From Furcasterigmium furcatum (lineage: Eukaryota; Ascomycota; Sordariomycetes; Glomerellales; Plectosphaerellaceae), in the NCBI GenBank assembly GCA_001599815.1, contig BCIA01000004.1, forward strand, positions 3,932,082 through 3,996,081: DNA of 64,000 bases, written 5' to 3'. The stretch's first letter is position 1, and each line of letters begins with the position of its first letter. A program made the position numbers and the translations under genes. The notes beneath the pieces were generated by a model, which ran no database searches, had not been told where the DNA came from, and was given only the letters and a program-made list of their open reading frames with translations. Of the stretch, positions 49,974-60,216 are shown piece after piece.

Positions 49974-51910
49974 TTAGAACAGCTTGCGCACAACGGTTGA
50001 AACCTTGCTCGAAACACGCGAAGCGAGCGTAGTCCCCGAACCAGCGCTGAAATCGCTCCGCTCCGTCTCGCCCGAATGGCGCCTCTGCATCTCGGCGACG
50101 AACTTGGGCCAGGTATTCGTCAGCACGAGGTACTTGATGTGGGTGATCGCCTTGTCGAAGGTCGTGACGTCGAAGGCATTCGGAACCTCGCCGCTGAACT
50201 GGATAGGGGTGTCCGCCTTCGGATCGCAGCTCCCATTGCGGCTCGAGCCGGGCGAGGGTTCGTCGAATGGCGTGGCCAGGCTGACGGTGGCTTCTCCCAA
50301 GACTGCCCGGACAGACTTCTCGAAGACATGCTCCAGCTGCTTCAGGTCCTGCGATGGCAGGTTCAGGGGGAACTCGGCGTCGCGGGGGCTGATGAAGTCG
50401 GCGTAGATTCCGAGCGCGCGGTTGAAGGCCTCCTGCCTGTCGATTCTGGGCCAAGACGCCTTCCATGAGGAAGCCCGCGTGAGGAAGGCAATGTTCTCTC
50501 CCGAGAAATCACTGAGGGCAGAGAACTCCTGGAGGGGCGTGGGGTTGTTGTTCAGGACGTGGTCCAGCGCAACCATCGTCAGCAGACGGTCGCCCAGCGT
50601 CTCGTCCAGATAGTCGAAGATTTCTCCCTTCTCCGCTGCGCTGACAATTGTGAACTTCCCATCGCCGAGTGTCGAGGGCCTGAGGGTTGATGTCTGTGAA
50701 GCCGTCTCCCACTTGGCGCTGGAGTCTGCTGCTCGCTTGCTCATGATCCGGAGCTTCACGATGTGGAAGATCGGGACGAAAATGGTGAAGATCTCGAAGA
50801 TCATCGTAGACAGATGAATCCTGGGGTGGTCAGCACGGTGTCCTTGCTCCTGGCTTTCTCGCTGGATGTGCACTCACCACTGGCTAGGGGGGAAGTAGGG
50901 GTTGATAGGGGCAAACGCTGGCACATAAGAAGCCACCATGAACATCGGTGTTGCGTGGAGACTGTGTTGTCATGTCAGTCTCGAAAGTCTGTAGTCAGGT
51001 ATTCAAGACGACGCGTACCTAGCAAGACAGCAACCGACAGTCTGAGTGCGCCAGCCCATCGTGTCTCGAATCCCCCAGGCGCGCCAGATCATGATGGGTG
51101 CAATCTAGTGAATGAGTTCAGTAGAGTCCTTGGTAGCCTGAAGGTGTGAGACTCACGATCCAGGTCCAGATGACCTGCCAGAGAACACTAGGCCACCACT
51201 CCCATCCTCTTCCCAGGTCGACTATTTGTTCAAGGAGGTTATCGCCCTGGATTTCGGTCCCGGGAATGCCAAAAGTGGGATGGTACTTCTTGCAAGCAAC
51301 CCACATTCCAACGGTCAGCAGAATCTGAGGGATCGCCAGGAGTTAGCACCCATTTATCCACGGCGGATTCGCGGAAGCGTACCTGAGCGACGATGCCAAT
51401 TCCGATGAAGATCAAGATCCTCTTCGTGTAGTTCATGTTCCGCAGCCGGCAGAGCCACGAGGTCTTCCCTCCATCGCACCCACTCCTGCTCCGCAGCTCG
51501 GGGCGTGTGAATTGCTTCTGGAGCTTCGCGATATGCAGAAAGCGGCTGTTAGACGCATGGAACAGGGCAATGCCCAGAGGGAGCCAAATGCCCATGAAGA
51601 AGTACTGGACATCGTAAGCGATGACAATGGGCAATGTCATGCCGATCGGGTACACAATCTGGGCCAGGATCCAGTAGATGTGAAGGAATGTGATGGCCGT
51701 GAAGGACAGGGGCAGACCGCGGATCTTGAGGATGGGGCTGCTGCGATTGAACCAGCAGAAGACCATCCCCAAGAACACAAGGAGCGTCCATGTCGCGCAG
51801 AAGGTGATGTAGAAGATGCCCACCCTGTCCCAGTTCGGCGGGCTGGGGGGCAGGTTGTAGATCGTCAGCTGCGGCACGGCTGTGTCCATGGCTGCGGCGT
51901 TTTGGTCCAT
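49974..51910 (-). CDS. Seven-transmembrane protein fused to an RGS domain
   Basis: Exons 51910-51383, 51324-51157, 51104-51019, 50961-50878, 50820-49974; 570 aa. The N-terminal 310 residues carry about seven hydrophobic helices (IFYITFCATWTLLVFLGMVF, FTAITFLHIYWILAQIVYPI, and on to MIFEIFTIFVPIFHIVKL). The C-terminus carries a G-protein regulator (RGS) domain at about 340-480 (LLTMVALDHVLNNNPTPLQE, FSALSDFSGENIAFLT, HVFEKSVRAVLGE). RGS domains accelerate GTP hydrolysis by G-alpha; tethering to a receptor-like membrane part is known for fungal 7TM-RGS proteins and plant AtRGS1. All four introns are 52-58 bp and in phase. ATG 51910 is the first usable Met. Confidence 0.88.
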
Positions 51911-52740
51911 GGTGGACGAGTCGATGAAAGGCAAGACCAACTTGAAAGCGACAACGTCCTCTATATCAAACTAGTCGTCCATGACCTGCCCGATACTTCA
52001 CGGGCCAAGGCCGCTCGGGGGTTGCATTGAGATTCGTTTTCCCCGGCCTTTGGCCCTTCCGGCGGTATCTTTGCTTTTTCACAGTCTGCGAGGGCTGAGT
52101 TCCCCTCGCTGCATCTGAGACCCCCAGCCACACGGAATTCGCATCAGCCAATCCATGTGCTCGCCGTGGGAAGCCGGTCCAGCTCGTTTCCCGGGCCAGA
52201 CACGTTGTAGTGGTCGTTCAGGCGGAGGGATCTGCAAATGTTTCTGTTGCCCTCGACCAGGACCTTGCATGACGCCCATCGTGACTCGGAGCGGTTCGGC
52301 TATATTTGCGATGAGCACCAAGTCCGAGACAGGCTACCAATCGGCGGAAAAGAAATTCTGAAGAGAAGTCTGAAGGTTTCTTGGCTAGTTGCTGGTGAGT
52401 AAATGAGGTCCATCGTAGGGAGTACCGGCGAGGGATGTTGATCCAGTCCTGTACCGGGACCTGATTCGACTATGAGATGAGTGGTCTTGGTGCGTGTTGA
52501 TGCCCATGGCTCCAGGATTGAAAGGCCATCCTAGGCCCTGACCTGACCACGAGAAGAAGTCAAATCCTCTACTTGACCCCATTATCTTTTAGGCAATCTA
52601 CTTCCCTTGGAAGGCGAGAGTGAACGGACAGCGGAAAACCTACGTCTCTTAAGAACTATCTAGCTGGGGACCACTGCCATATTGGATGTGTGCCAAGCAT
52701 TGAGCTGAGCCATGTGCCTAAGGTGCCGCCGCCATCGCTC
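51911..52740. other. Intergenic region (830 bp)
   Basis: Promoter of the 7TM-RGS gene and 3' side of the broken DUF1479 gene; no other feature recognised. Confidence 0.45.
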
Positions 52741-53580
52741 TCACAGCAAGTCGAATCCCAGAGCAGTTTTGCCCTCCTTTGGCACCCCATCATATACCTT
52801 GTAGCCTTCCAAAGCGGTTTTGTTGATATCCAACCCGACACAGTCGGGTGGCGACTTGCCCGCCAGGGCAGCCTGCAGCTGGCTTTTGGCATATTTCTTG
52901 TTGGTCTCGGTCACCGGGCAGGCGGCCATGTACGCCACGCTGGCATGCTGAGTGCCGCCGTGGTCTGGGTCCACGGCATGGCACATCTGTTCCCGATTGC
53001 CGGAATACCTGCTCTCTGTCACAGACAAGCTAGAGAGTTCGACTTACGTCAGTGTGCCACCAAACAGTATCGCCTGGGTTCATCCGCAGGATGAAAGTCA
53101 TGCATTCGCGCAACCGAAGGTGGGGGTGGGAGGTCACACTGAGCTGCTGGCTTTGGTCCTTCATTGTGCCGGGGAAGCCCGTTGAGGAAGCGTCGATATG
53201 TAGCCCGAGGCCAAGGAAGGCCTGGCCAGGCGGCCGTATCCCGACAGCGTCCGAATAGCTGAGTGGTTCGGAGCTTGTCCCGGCGGTCTCATCGTGGTAC
53301 AGTAGTGAGTTAAGGAGTTTCTGCAGCTTCAGCTGGTTCGGTTGCGTTCTGATCGCGACCTGGGACGGCGAGTTGAAAAGGTTGAATACGGATACAGATT
53401 CTGCTGGCCCACCCCGGATGCGACCCTCGTTCTTCGCCACAAAGGCCTTCAGATCTTTGAATAGGTCACCCGTCTCTTCCTCTGAGATATCACCCTGTAC
53501 GACGCAGCACCCTCGTTGTTTCAGGTTCTTTGTTGTTCCTCAGACAGGCTCCTGCCGCGAAGCTCGACGAGAATGGCCAT
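52741..53580 (-). pseudogene. DUF1479 (putative Fe/2-oxoglutarate oxygenase-like) gene, frameshifted and internally deleted
   Basis: The minus strand still reads LKQRGCCVVQGDISEEETG, then SVSVFNLFNSPSQVAIRTQP, GIRPPGQAFLGLGLHIDAS, a canonical intron (53047-52987), and MCHAVDPDHGGTQHASVAYM. These are hallmark segments of DUF1479 proteins. Two defects are visible. Near 53530 the conserved text passes from SEEQQR in one frame to LKQRGCC in another, so one base is missing. After the HxD segment (LHIDAS) the sequence jumps to TGFPGTMKDQ, whereas family members have roughly 100 residues between. A normal N-terminus is also absent. Probably non-functional; a sequencing error could explain the frameshift but not the gap. 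Confidence 0.72.
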
Positions 53581-53892
53581 GGGCCTGGGTTGGGTTTACG
53601 AGGCGTGTGTTCTGCAAGTGGTGATCTGGGTAGGCGATGTGAGAGCAAGGATGTCTTTAGGACGTTAAAATGGAATCCGAATTAGAGAGAGTATACAATG
53701 TTGAATTGCCATTCCGGTACAAAACAGTGACACCCTAGCCCGCCAGATCTTGGTCGTACAACCTTGCAGTCACTCCGAGGCGTGTGATGAGTAGAGAAAG
53801 ATAGAAGATCCTTCGGCCGCACTGTTGCAGAAATACCCCGCCCTTTGCATGCTTGACATTTGAAAACTAGCATTGGTTCCGTGATCCGCGAC
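53581..53892. other. Intergenic spacer
   Basis: 312 bp; nothing recognised. Confidence 0.4.
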
Positions 53893-54822
53893 TTAGGAAC
53901 AGAACAACGCAACGAATCCGAAGAAGGCCCCAACAGCTCCGTTGATAGCTCCAGCGAGAGCCGCGACGGGCTGGGCTCCCATGCAGGTGTCTATAGCATC
54001 CCCATGTGTCAGCGCAGCTGAATCCGTAGAAGTACTTGTTTGGGATGGCGGGCAACCCCGGGGGGGGAGGGGCTTACTGTTGATATTCTGCAGCTTGATG
54101 CGAACCTGGAGGTCGATTCTGTTGGGCGAAGGCTTCTCGACACGAACGAGGTTTGGGTATTTAGCCATTTGGCAACGGTGTAGGAGGATTCCGTTTCCAT
54201 GCTGGGAGTGCATGTAGGTCCTCCTTTCAGCAAATTTAACGGTTTGCCGCGTAGAAGAGGCCTTCATGAGATTATGCATGTTTCCGAGGGTGTGTGGGCC
54301 AGTATAAGTGCCGCTCGCCGTGATCTTAAGCCATCGTGTAGACGGACTGCTGCCACCGTTCATCCATCTGACAGGATAAGTGTACTTGCTACCTTCTCCG
54401 TCATCGCACCACCCACCCCCGCAGAGGGTGTAGATAGCTTGTCCAAGCATCCAGGCGATGGAGCCGTGGCCAATGTCACACCCCATATCAGCATCCATTC
54501 TGCTGAACCACATTCTGAATCCGGTGCTGTGGGCTTGGAGCATCGCGAGAGCCTCAGCAGGGTCGTCAAGAGCCCTCTTAGGAGCAATATTGAAGCCGTT
54601 CTCGTCGAAGATGGTCTCGTTGGTGTCCCTGTTGATATACTCCTCAACAGGTATCATCCAGTCGGCGTTTATATCATAGTCCTTTGGGTCCTTGTCGATG
54701 GGAACAATGTAACCGAGGCTGTGAGGAATTGCCTTTACCGTGGGATCGTGCGCGACAGAGGCCAGGGCGGGAGCCCAGAGCTGCGAGGCAACGAGGCCGA
54801 GAGTGATGGCGCTGAAAAGCAT
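53893..54822 (-). CDS. Secreted protein of unknown function
   Basis: Exons 54822-54078 and 53990-53893; 280 aa. Signal peptide MLFSAITLGLVASQLWAPALA, then a soluble region with MDADMGCDIGHGSIAWMLGQ and a Gly/Cys-rich segment TLCGGGWCDDGEGS, and a hydrophobic C-terminus (AALAGAINGAVGAFFGFVALF) that may be a GPI signal or membrane anchor. The 87-bp intron has a GTAAGC donor, GCTGAC branch and TATAG acceptor, but contains no stop and is a multiple of three, so a retained form would add 29 residues before the tail. No family recognised. It starts about 130-220 bp from the divergent gene at 55 kb. Confidence 0.75.
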   Translation of the reverse strand: MLFSAITLGLVASQLWAPALASVAHDPTVKAIPHSLGYIVPIDKDPKDYDINADWMIPVEEYINRDTNETIFDENGFNIAPKRALDDPAEALAMLQAHSTGFRMWFSRMDADMGCDIGHGSIAWMLGQAIYTLCGGGWCDDGEGSKYTYPVRWMNGGSSPSTRWLKITASGTYTGPHTLGNMHNLMKASSTRQTVKFAERRTYMHSQHGNGILLHRCQMAKYPNLVRVEKPSPNRIDLQVRIKLQNINSKPLPPRGCPPSQTSTSTDSAALTHGDAIDTCMGAQPVAALAGAINGAVGAFFGFVALFCS

Positions 54823-54949
54823 GCTGAAAGACAGCGTACGTCTCGAAAAGAGAAGTTGGAGTGAGTGAGAAAAAGGGCAATAGGCGTAACTGTGAGGTTG
54901 TTGATGGTGCAGAAGCGAAAGTTGAAGGAGGTGTAGGAAGCAACGTCCC

Positions 54950-55717
54950 ATACCCGCTGTCGTCGACCAGAGATCTGACTTCCACTCGCCGGGCCTCGTC
55001 TGCCCCGACGCCTGGGAAACCGCCGGTGTCGTCTCTTTCATGGACGGCTCCATTGACGCGAGCGGCGCCTTCGCCTCGACCGTCTTCCAGTACTATTACG
55101 ATGCGAACCTGTCCCTCCCCACGGCGAACTTCGTGGCCAACGCCATCACCTCGGTGCTCGCGCCCACCGAGACCGCAATCGCCTGCTGCCCAAGCGGCTT
55201 CACCGCCCACCCCGCCGTCAGCTGCTACTCGGGCTTCGATGTCGCCGAGCTCGCGGGCAGTACGGGCTGCGCATTCTTCTACGGCAGAAGCGCCAACATG
55301 AACTTGGCGAGCCGCACAGACGTCTTCGAGTACTTCGGCACAACCGTCACGGACGTAGACCTGATGCTCACCACTCCCACCAGTGGGTCTCTCCACGTCG
55401 AGTACGACACAAGCACCTTCACCATGGACGCCTCGGGCTTCCCGGACGACCAGCGACTGTTCCCGGTGCATACGGAGGAGCCCCGGACGGGCATGGAGTG
55501 GGTGCCGTTCGTCTTCCTCGTCAACACCGGCGAAGACGAGGCGGGAGGGCGCGACGACAGCAAGAGCGACGCCGCAGAGACTACCAGTAGTACTACCACC
55601 GGAGGAGGCGGCGGAAACGATGATGATAGTGCAGCTCGCGCACTCGCGCCCGCCAGCACATGGGCCGTCACGGGCGCAATCGCCACGGCCTGGGCTCTGG
55701 CAGGGAGATGGGTGTGA
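54950..55717 (+). CDS. GPI-anchored-like surface protein, 5' end missing or unresolved
   Basis: A clear coding frame runs to the stop at 55717; the first ATG is 55040 (225 aa). Conserved-looking text begins earlier, at about 54960 (VVDQRSDFHSPGLVCPDAWE), then ETAIACCPSGFT, CYSGFDVAE and a hydrophobic C-terminus (AVTGAIATAWALAGRWV) after a Thr/Gly-rich stalk, as in GPI-anchored fungal proteins with a CCPSG motif. No signal peptide exon fits between here and the divergent gene starting at 54822; an upstream in-frame TGA blocks extension. Either the 5' exon is lost (a truncated gene) or its splicing was missed. Confidence 0.6.
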   Translation: MPAVVDQRSDFHSPGLVCPDAWETAGVVSFMDGSIDASGAFASTVFQYYYDANLSLPTANFVANAITSVLAPTETAIACCPSGFTAHPAVSCYSGFDVAELAGSTGCAFFYGRSANMNLASRTDVFEYFGTTVTDVDLMLTTPTSGSLHVEYDTSTFTMDASGFPDDQRLFPVHTEEPRTGMEWVPFVFLVNTGEDEAGGRDDSKSDAAETTSSTTTGGGGGNDDDSAARALAPASTWAVTGAIATAWALAGRWV

Positions 55718-55826
55718 GCCAAGAGTGATCGAGAGCAATGCAACTTTACATTCAGGTCCCAAGCAAGTCCTGACTTCTCATTGCCGTTCTTTTGTCTATG
55801 CGAGTCCATGTCCTAGAAACCCCCTG

Positions 55827-57524
55827 TTACAGAGGGAACGCGAGCTTGCCCGTCTGCACCTCCCCGATGATCCCCGCTTCCGCCAGCTCGTTCACCATCC
55901 TGAACAACACCGCATCGCAGCCTCGGGCAGCCTGGAACGACGCCGTGAGGGGCTGGTACTCCGTCCGCAGGGTGTAGTTGCTCCAGTACGGCGCCTGCCC
56001 GAACGGCAAGATGACCTCCGGCACGCCGCCGAAGCTCGGCGGGACGGTGCTCCAGAACGGCCCGGTCACGGCGGCCCCCGTCACGTCGAAGGGGACCAGG
56101 GTCTGCCTGTTCTGCGGCACCTCGCCCATGTAGGTCGAGGCGAAAATGGACTCGGAGCAGGTCGCCTCGTCCCGGGGCAGGACGTGCTCAGCGTAGAAGT
56201 CGCGGAACTGCTGGCCGCGGCGCAGGGACTCTTCGTAGCGGCCGCGGATCGTCTCGTTCTGGCCGTTGGTCCACGTGAGGTTGACCGACGGGTCGACGGG
56301 GGGTGCCTCGCCGCCGGTCAGCTCTCCGAAGGCTTTGAAAAGGGGCACGCCGTTAAGATCCCACGACTCGAGGGAGTTGAGGTCCAGGTAGACGGTGGAG
56401 AAGTATTCCACCAGCGTCTCGTTGACGACGTTATCCCTCCACGTCTGGTCGAGGCTCATGGTGGAGGAGGTCATGTTGAAGTGGCTCTCGACCTTGCTGA
56501 AGAAGTCATTCAAAGCCTCCTGGATCTCGGGCGGGACAGGCGCCTCTTCCGCCATGTGGATCATGTTGCGAGGCATCGAGAACGAGTCCATGGCCATCTC
56601 GAGCTCCGTGTCCGCCGTCCACACCTCGTACAGCGTGGAGAAGAGCGTCGGTGACCGGGTAAAGAACCCTGGCGTGTCCAGCGAGAGGACGCAAGGAACG
56701 ACGCCCTCCAGGTCGAGGAACCCCTGAGTGGGACGGTAACCGTAGACGCCGCCCCTGGTGGCAGGCCCGCGCACCGATCCGCCCGTGTCACTGCCGATGG
56801 AGAAGTCGACCCAGTCGTAGGCCACCGCAGCGGCCAGCGAGCCGGAGCTGCTACCGCCCGTGGAGATGTAGCCGTCACCCCGCAGGTTGAACGGGTCGTG
56901 ATAGTCGACCGACCAGCCGTTGCGGGTGTTGGTGAGCGCAAAGGCGGTGGTCTTGGTCTTGCCGACGAGTGAGGCCCCGGCGGCGAGGGACTTGAGGATG
57001 ATGCCCGAGGTGTGATTCTGCGGCGGGAAGGCGTCGTACCAGGCACGGGATCCGGCGGCTGTCTTGACGCCCTTGACGTGGAAGAGGTCCTTGGCTGCGA
57101 AGCGAACCCCGGACAGAGGCCCGTCGCCGCCCACGGGGGGAGGGACCGGGATCCCGCTTCCGGGGAACGGCCTGTAGCTATCGTCGCATTCCGAGACGAC
57201 ACCCGTCATGAATGCTTGGGCGGGATCGTCCATCATCTGGTAGGCCTTGGCAATGACGAGTTGCCCCGAGATGCCCGCCACGACGTAGGCGCCGGGCTCA
57301 TACAGAGTGGTGGTCAAGGACCGGCAGAACTGAGGCCAAGGCACGTCTCCGACCCTGAAGTACCCCAGGCCTTCCTGGCCGATGTGGCTGGACAGGTTGA
57401 AGGTGTCGTGGGTCATGTCGATGCGGTCGATCTCCGTGGCCCAGTACGCCTGGCCGTCGTGTGACCATTGGAAATCGAGGGCCGCCACCAGAGATAGCAG
57501 GCTAAAGCCGAGAATAGACTTCAT
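55827..57524 (-). CDS. Secreted amidase-signature family enzyme
   Basis: Single exon, 565 aa from the ATG at 57524. Signal peptide MKSILGFSLLSLVAALDF. The amidase signature triad is present: Lys145 in RFAAKDLFHVKG, cis-Ser in TGGSSSGSLAAAVA (about 225-227) and the nucleophile Ser250 in GSDTGGSVRGPA. The family hydrolyses amide bonds of varied small molecules. An N-terminal extension of about 120 residues precedes the catalytic core, as in a subgroup of fungal secreted amidases. A CATATAG box lies about 110 bp upstream. The substrate is unknown. Confidence 0.92.
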   Translation of the reverse strand: MKSILGFSLLSLVAALDFQWSHDGQAYWATEIDRIDMTHDTFNLSSHIGQEGLGYFRVGDVPWPQFCRSLTTTLYEPGAYVVAGISGQLVIAKAYQMMDDPAQAFMTGVVSECDDSYRPFPGSGIPVPPPVGGDGPLSGVRFAAKDLFHVKGVKTAAGSRAWYDAFPPQNHTSGIILKSLAAGASLVGKTKTTAFALTNTRNGWSVDYHDPFNLRGDGYISTGGSSSGSLAAAVAYDWVDFSIGSDTGGSVRGPATRGGVYGYRPTQGFLDLEGVVPCVLSLDTPGFFTRSPTLFSTLYEVWTADTELEMAMDSFSMPRNMIHMAEEAPVPPEIQEALNDFFSKVESHFNMTSSTMSLDQTWRDNVVNETLVEYFSTVYLDLNSLESWDLNGVPLFKAFGELTGGEAPPVDPSVNLTWTNGQNETIRGRYEESLRRGQQFRDFYAEHVLPRDEATCSESIFASTYMGEVPQNRQTLVPFDVTGAAVTGPFWSTVPPSFGGVPEVILPFGQAPYWSNYTLRTEYQPLTASFQAARGCDAVLFRMVNELAEAGIIGEVQTGKLAFPL

Positions 57525-58547
57525 GGTGACGAAGGCAGACTTGTTGCCGCAATGATTCTTGACTATGATGGAGAGACAGCTCTGGAGCGAACACTCGTCA
57601 TCTTGCCCTACAGCGAGGGCGGGCTCCGAACTATATGCCCCTCGAAAGGGCAAATACCTCCCCGCAGAAGCGGTTCTCCATATTCTGGGGAGATAAGGAA
57701 GACACAAAGTACCAAGTGTGGACTCGGGAACCAGACGTCATTTCATCGCCTGAGAGCCGGGGAACCTGGCACCGGGACCCAAGTGCAACGTCGGATACTG
57801 ATTTCATGTTCCGACTAACCCTCGATAACACGCCGACATATGACTAAGTCGGCGGGGGAACTAAGCAAAGCCGTACCCGAAAGACCTTGTTATCAAGCAG
57901 GTTAACCAGCCTGCGGGTCGTGGTGTGGGGTGATCGTCCATCAGAAGGTGAACGCTTCCGAGAGCGGCACTGCATTCTGTGGACATAAGCCGGAAACTTG
58001 CGATTAAGTTGCTCTTGCGGACCCTCCGTTCGGAACTTTGGGAATCTGCTTAGGGATCCAACGCAAGATAGAGACACCGATCGTCGGCCATCGGCCTCCG
58101 TCACCTTAGCGGCCGACCTTATCACTTGGCAAATCATCCCCCGGATGGAGCCCGGGCAACTCAAGAATGGAGTCAAGTTGTAAATCGAAACATGGCAGCG
58201 CGTCCTTTCGACTTCATGTACCGCAAACTACTCCTAGCCTTTCTCTTCGGCACCACGGCAACGGTTCTTACGCCATATCGCAGTATAAGTACATGGATCA
58301 TTTTTGGTTTTCTTGGCAACCCGGCAAAGCCTATCGAGAAGAGATGGAGTCAAGTACCACCAATGTTCTTCTGGATGAGTAGTCATACGTTACACACATA
58401 GGAGCAATAACTGACATGAGCCAGGACGGGATAAGGTCATGACATTTCCATCGTTTCTGTAACGACTCATGTTATTTGTTTATAGGCTATGACGAAGATG
58501 CATCATGAACAGGCAGATAAAACTGAAGCTTCTCCTCCGCGAGGCCC
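57525..58547. other. Intergenic region (1.0 kb)
   Basis: Promoter of the amidase gene and 3' side of the AA9 gene; no other feature recognised. Confidence 0.45.
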
Positions 58548-59506
58548 TTAGTTGGTGCACTGGTGGTACCAGTCGTTGGACCTGCTGCAGCTACCGGTCG
58601 AGCAGCACGTAGGACCAGTCCAGCCCTGGCCACCACACTGTCCCCAGAGCGGCGCACAGTTACCAGGAGGCGGCTGGGTCGTGGTAGGCGGAGGGGTCGG
58701 GGGCGTCGTGGTGGTGGGAGGAGGAGGAGGGTTCTGCGTCGGGGTCGTAGGAGGGGGCCCGGTGCCGCCGCCGCCCCAGACAGCCGGGCCGGGGTAGGGG
58801 TAGGCAGTTCCCGAGGTTCCGACGTAGATGTTGAAGAGCAGACCGGGGTCGTTGGCGGAGTATGCGCCGGGGAAGGCAACCAGGGAGGTAGGGCTGGCGG
58901 TTCCACTGCCCGTAATGCGAAGCTGGGCACACGAGATGTAGAACTGCGGCGCTCGGTAACTGTGCAGTCCGATGTGCTCCGCGCGGAGGAGGTAGTTGCC
59001 GGCCCGGAGGCTGGCGGGGATTGTGGTGTAGATCTCGGTCATCTCGGCGACGAACTGCGGGTGGACGCCGGGGGTGTTGCCGTGCTGGTCGATCTTGAAC
59101 CAGACGTTTCCACTGGGGACCCAGGAGTTGACGTCCTGTCCGTCGGGGACGCGGGCCATGTAGAAGATGCTAGGTCCCGGGTGACCCATGGGCGCGTTGG
59201 ACGTGAAGCCGATGCGGGTTCCCGCCGCCACTGTCTGGACTGCCGCGGGGCGTCGTCCGGGCATCTCGTAGCAGCGCATCAGGTTGGATGTGACATCCTC
59301 GACGGGGCTGTTGTGCGGGTTGTTGGCGGTCTCGCGGATGAACTCCCAGACACCCGACCGAACGCCGTTGACGATCGTCCTCTCGAACATGTCTGGATTT
59401 CATCTGTAAGTTATGATTTATCACTAATCAGAAGCTCGTGACTTGTTGACGTACAGTGTCCCATGACCGCAGGGGCCAGGAGCGCGAGGATGGAGAATGC
59501 CTTCAT
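58548..59506 (-). CDS. AA9 lytic polysaccharide monooxygenase with C-terminal CBM1
   Basis: Exons 59506-59455 and 59392-58548; 298 aa. The signal peptide MKAFSILALLAPAVMG is followed directly by His17, the mature His1 of the copper histidine brace; the 62-bp intron splits the next codon, Tyr18. The catalytic domain shows SNLMRCYEMPGR, APMGHPGPSIFYMARV, WFKIDQHG, RAEHIGLHSYRAPQFYISCAQL (second-sphere His and axial Tyr). A Pro/Thr linker leads to a cellulose-binding CBM1 (LWGQCGGQGWTGPTCC...DWYHQCTN). The enzyme oxidatively cleaves cellulose. TATTAAAA lies about 90 bp upstream. Confidence 0.94.
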
Positions 59507-60216
59507 CTTGATGGGTGAATGTGTGCCTAGGCAGGTTCTGATTGTTCGGCTCTACAAGCATTGAATTGTTACCATGAGCGGCCAGTCGAACCTTTTAATA
59601 CTCTCGGAACACCTGTACCCAACGGGTGAGCGGATCGGTCATGTGGCTTCAGTCCTTGGCGTCTCAATATCTGCCCGCCAATACAAACCTGTCCATCCCG
59701 TACCGTGGGCTACGCGAGTATCAGGGAACGGTGCCAAGCATCGTGGAAAGTACTCGTTAGAGCTGGTGTTTTATTCTCGTTGGGTCTAGCCTCGAGAGTC
59801 GCGGAGCTTTGCTTCCGCAGGCACTTCTTGGCCGGTGACGGTGCAACAGTGTTGCGTTAGTCCCACATGTCATATCCTAAAGATACCAGACTCAAGCTTT
59901 CCAAGTGGTCAGTTTCGATATTTCATATCGGGCGCGCTAGGCTTTGCTCAAGCTTCCCCTGACGATCGGGAGATCCCCCTCCGTTCCAAGGTTGACTCCC
60001 GAACGGTACGATCGAGAACGTCCTGACACATTCTGGGCCTGGAGAATACCAAGATGCACCCCGCATCCGGATCAAAAATATAATTTTAATCTACCTACTC
60101 GTTAGGTAATATGCCCTATATACCCGACTCCCCTTTTACCTTAGGTAGTTCTTACAGTTCGTCGGCTGCAACGCCAGAGGCTCGGGGAGCGGGCATTTGT
60201 TGCTGGCTCCCCCACC
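59507..60216. other. Intergenic region, AT-rich towards the relic zone
   Basis: Promoter of the AA9 gene, then AT-rich sequence at 60070-60150 with TAGGTA/TACCTA motifs, marking the border of the degraded region. Confidence 0.5.
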
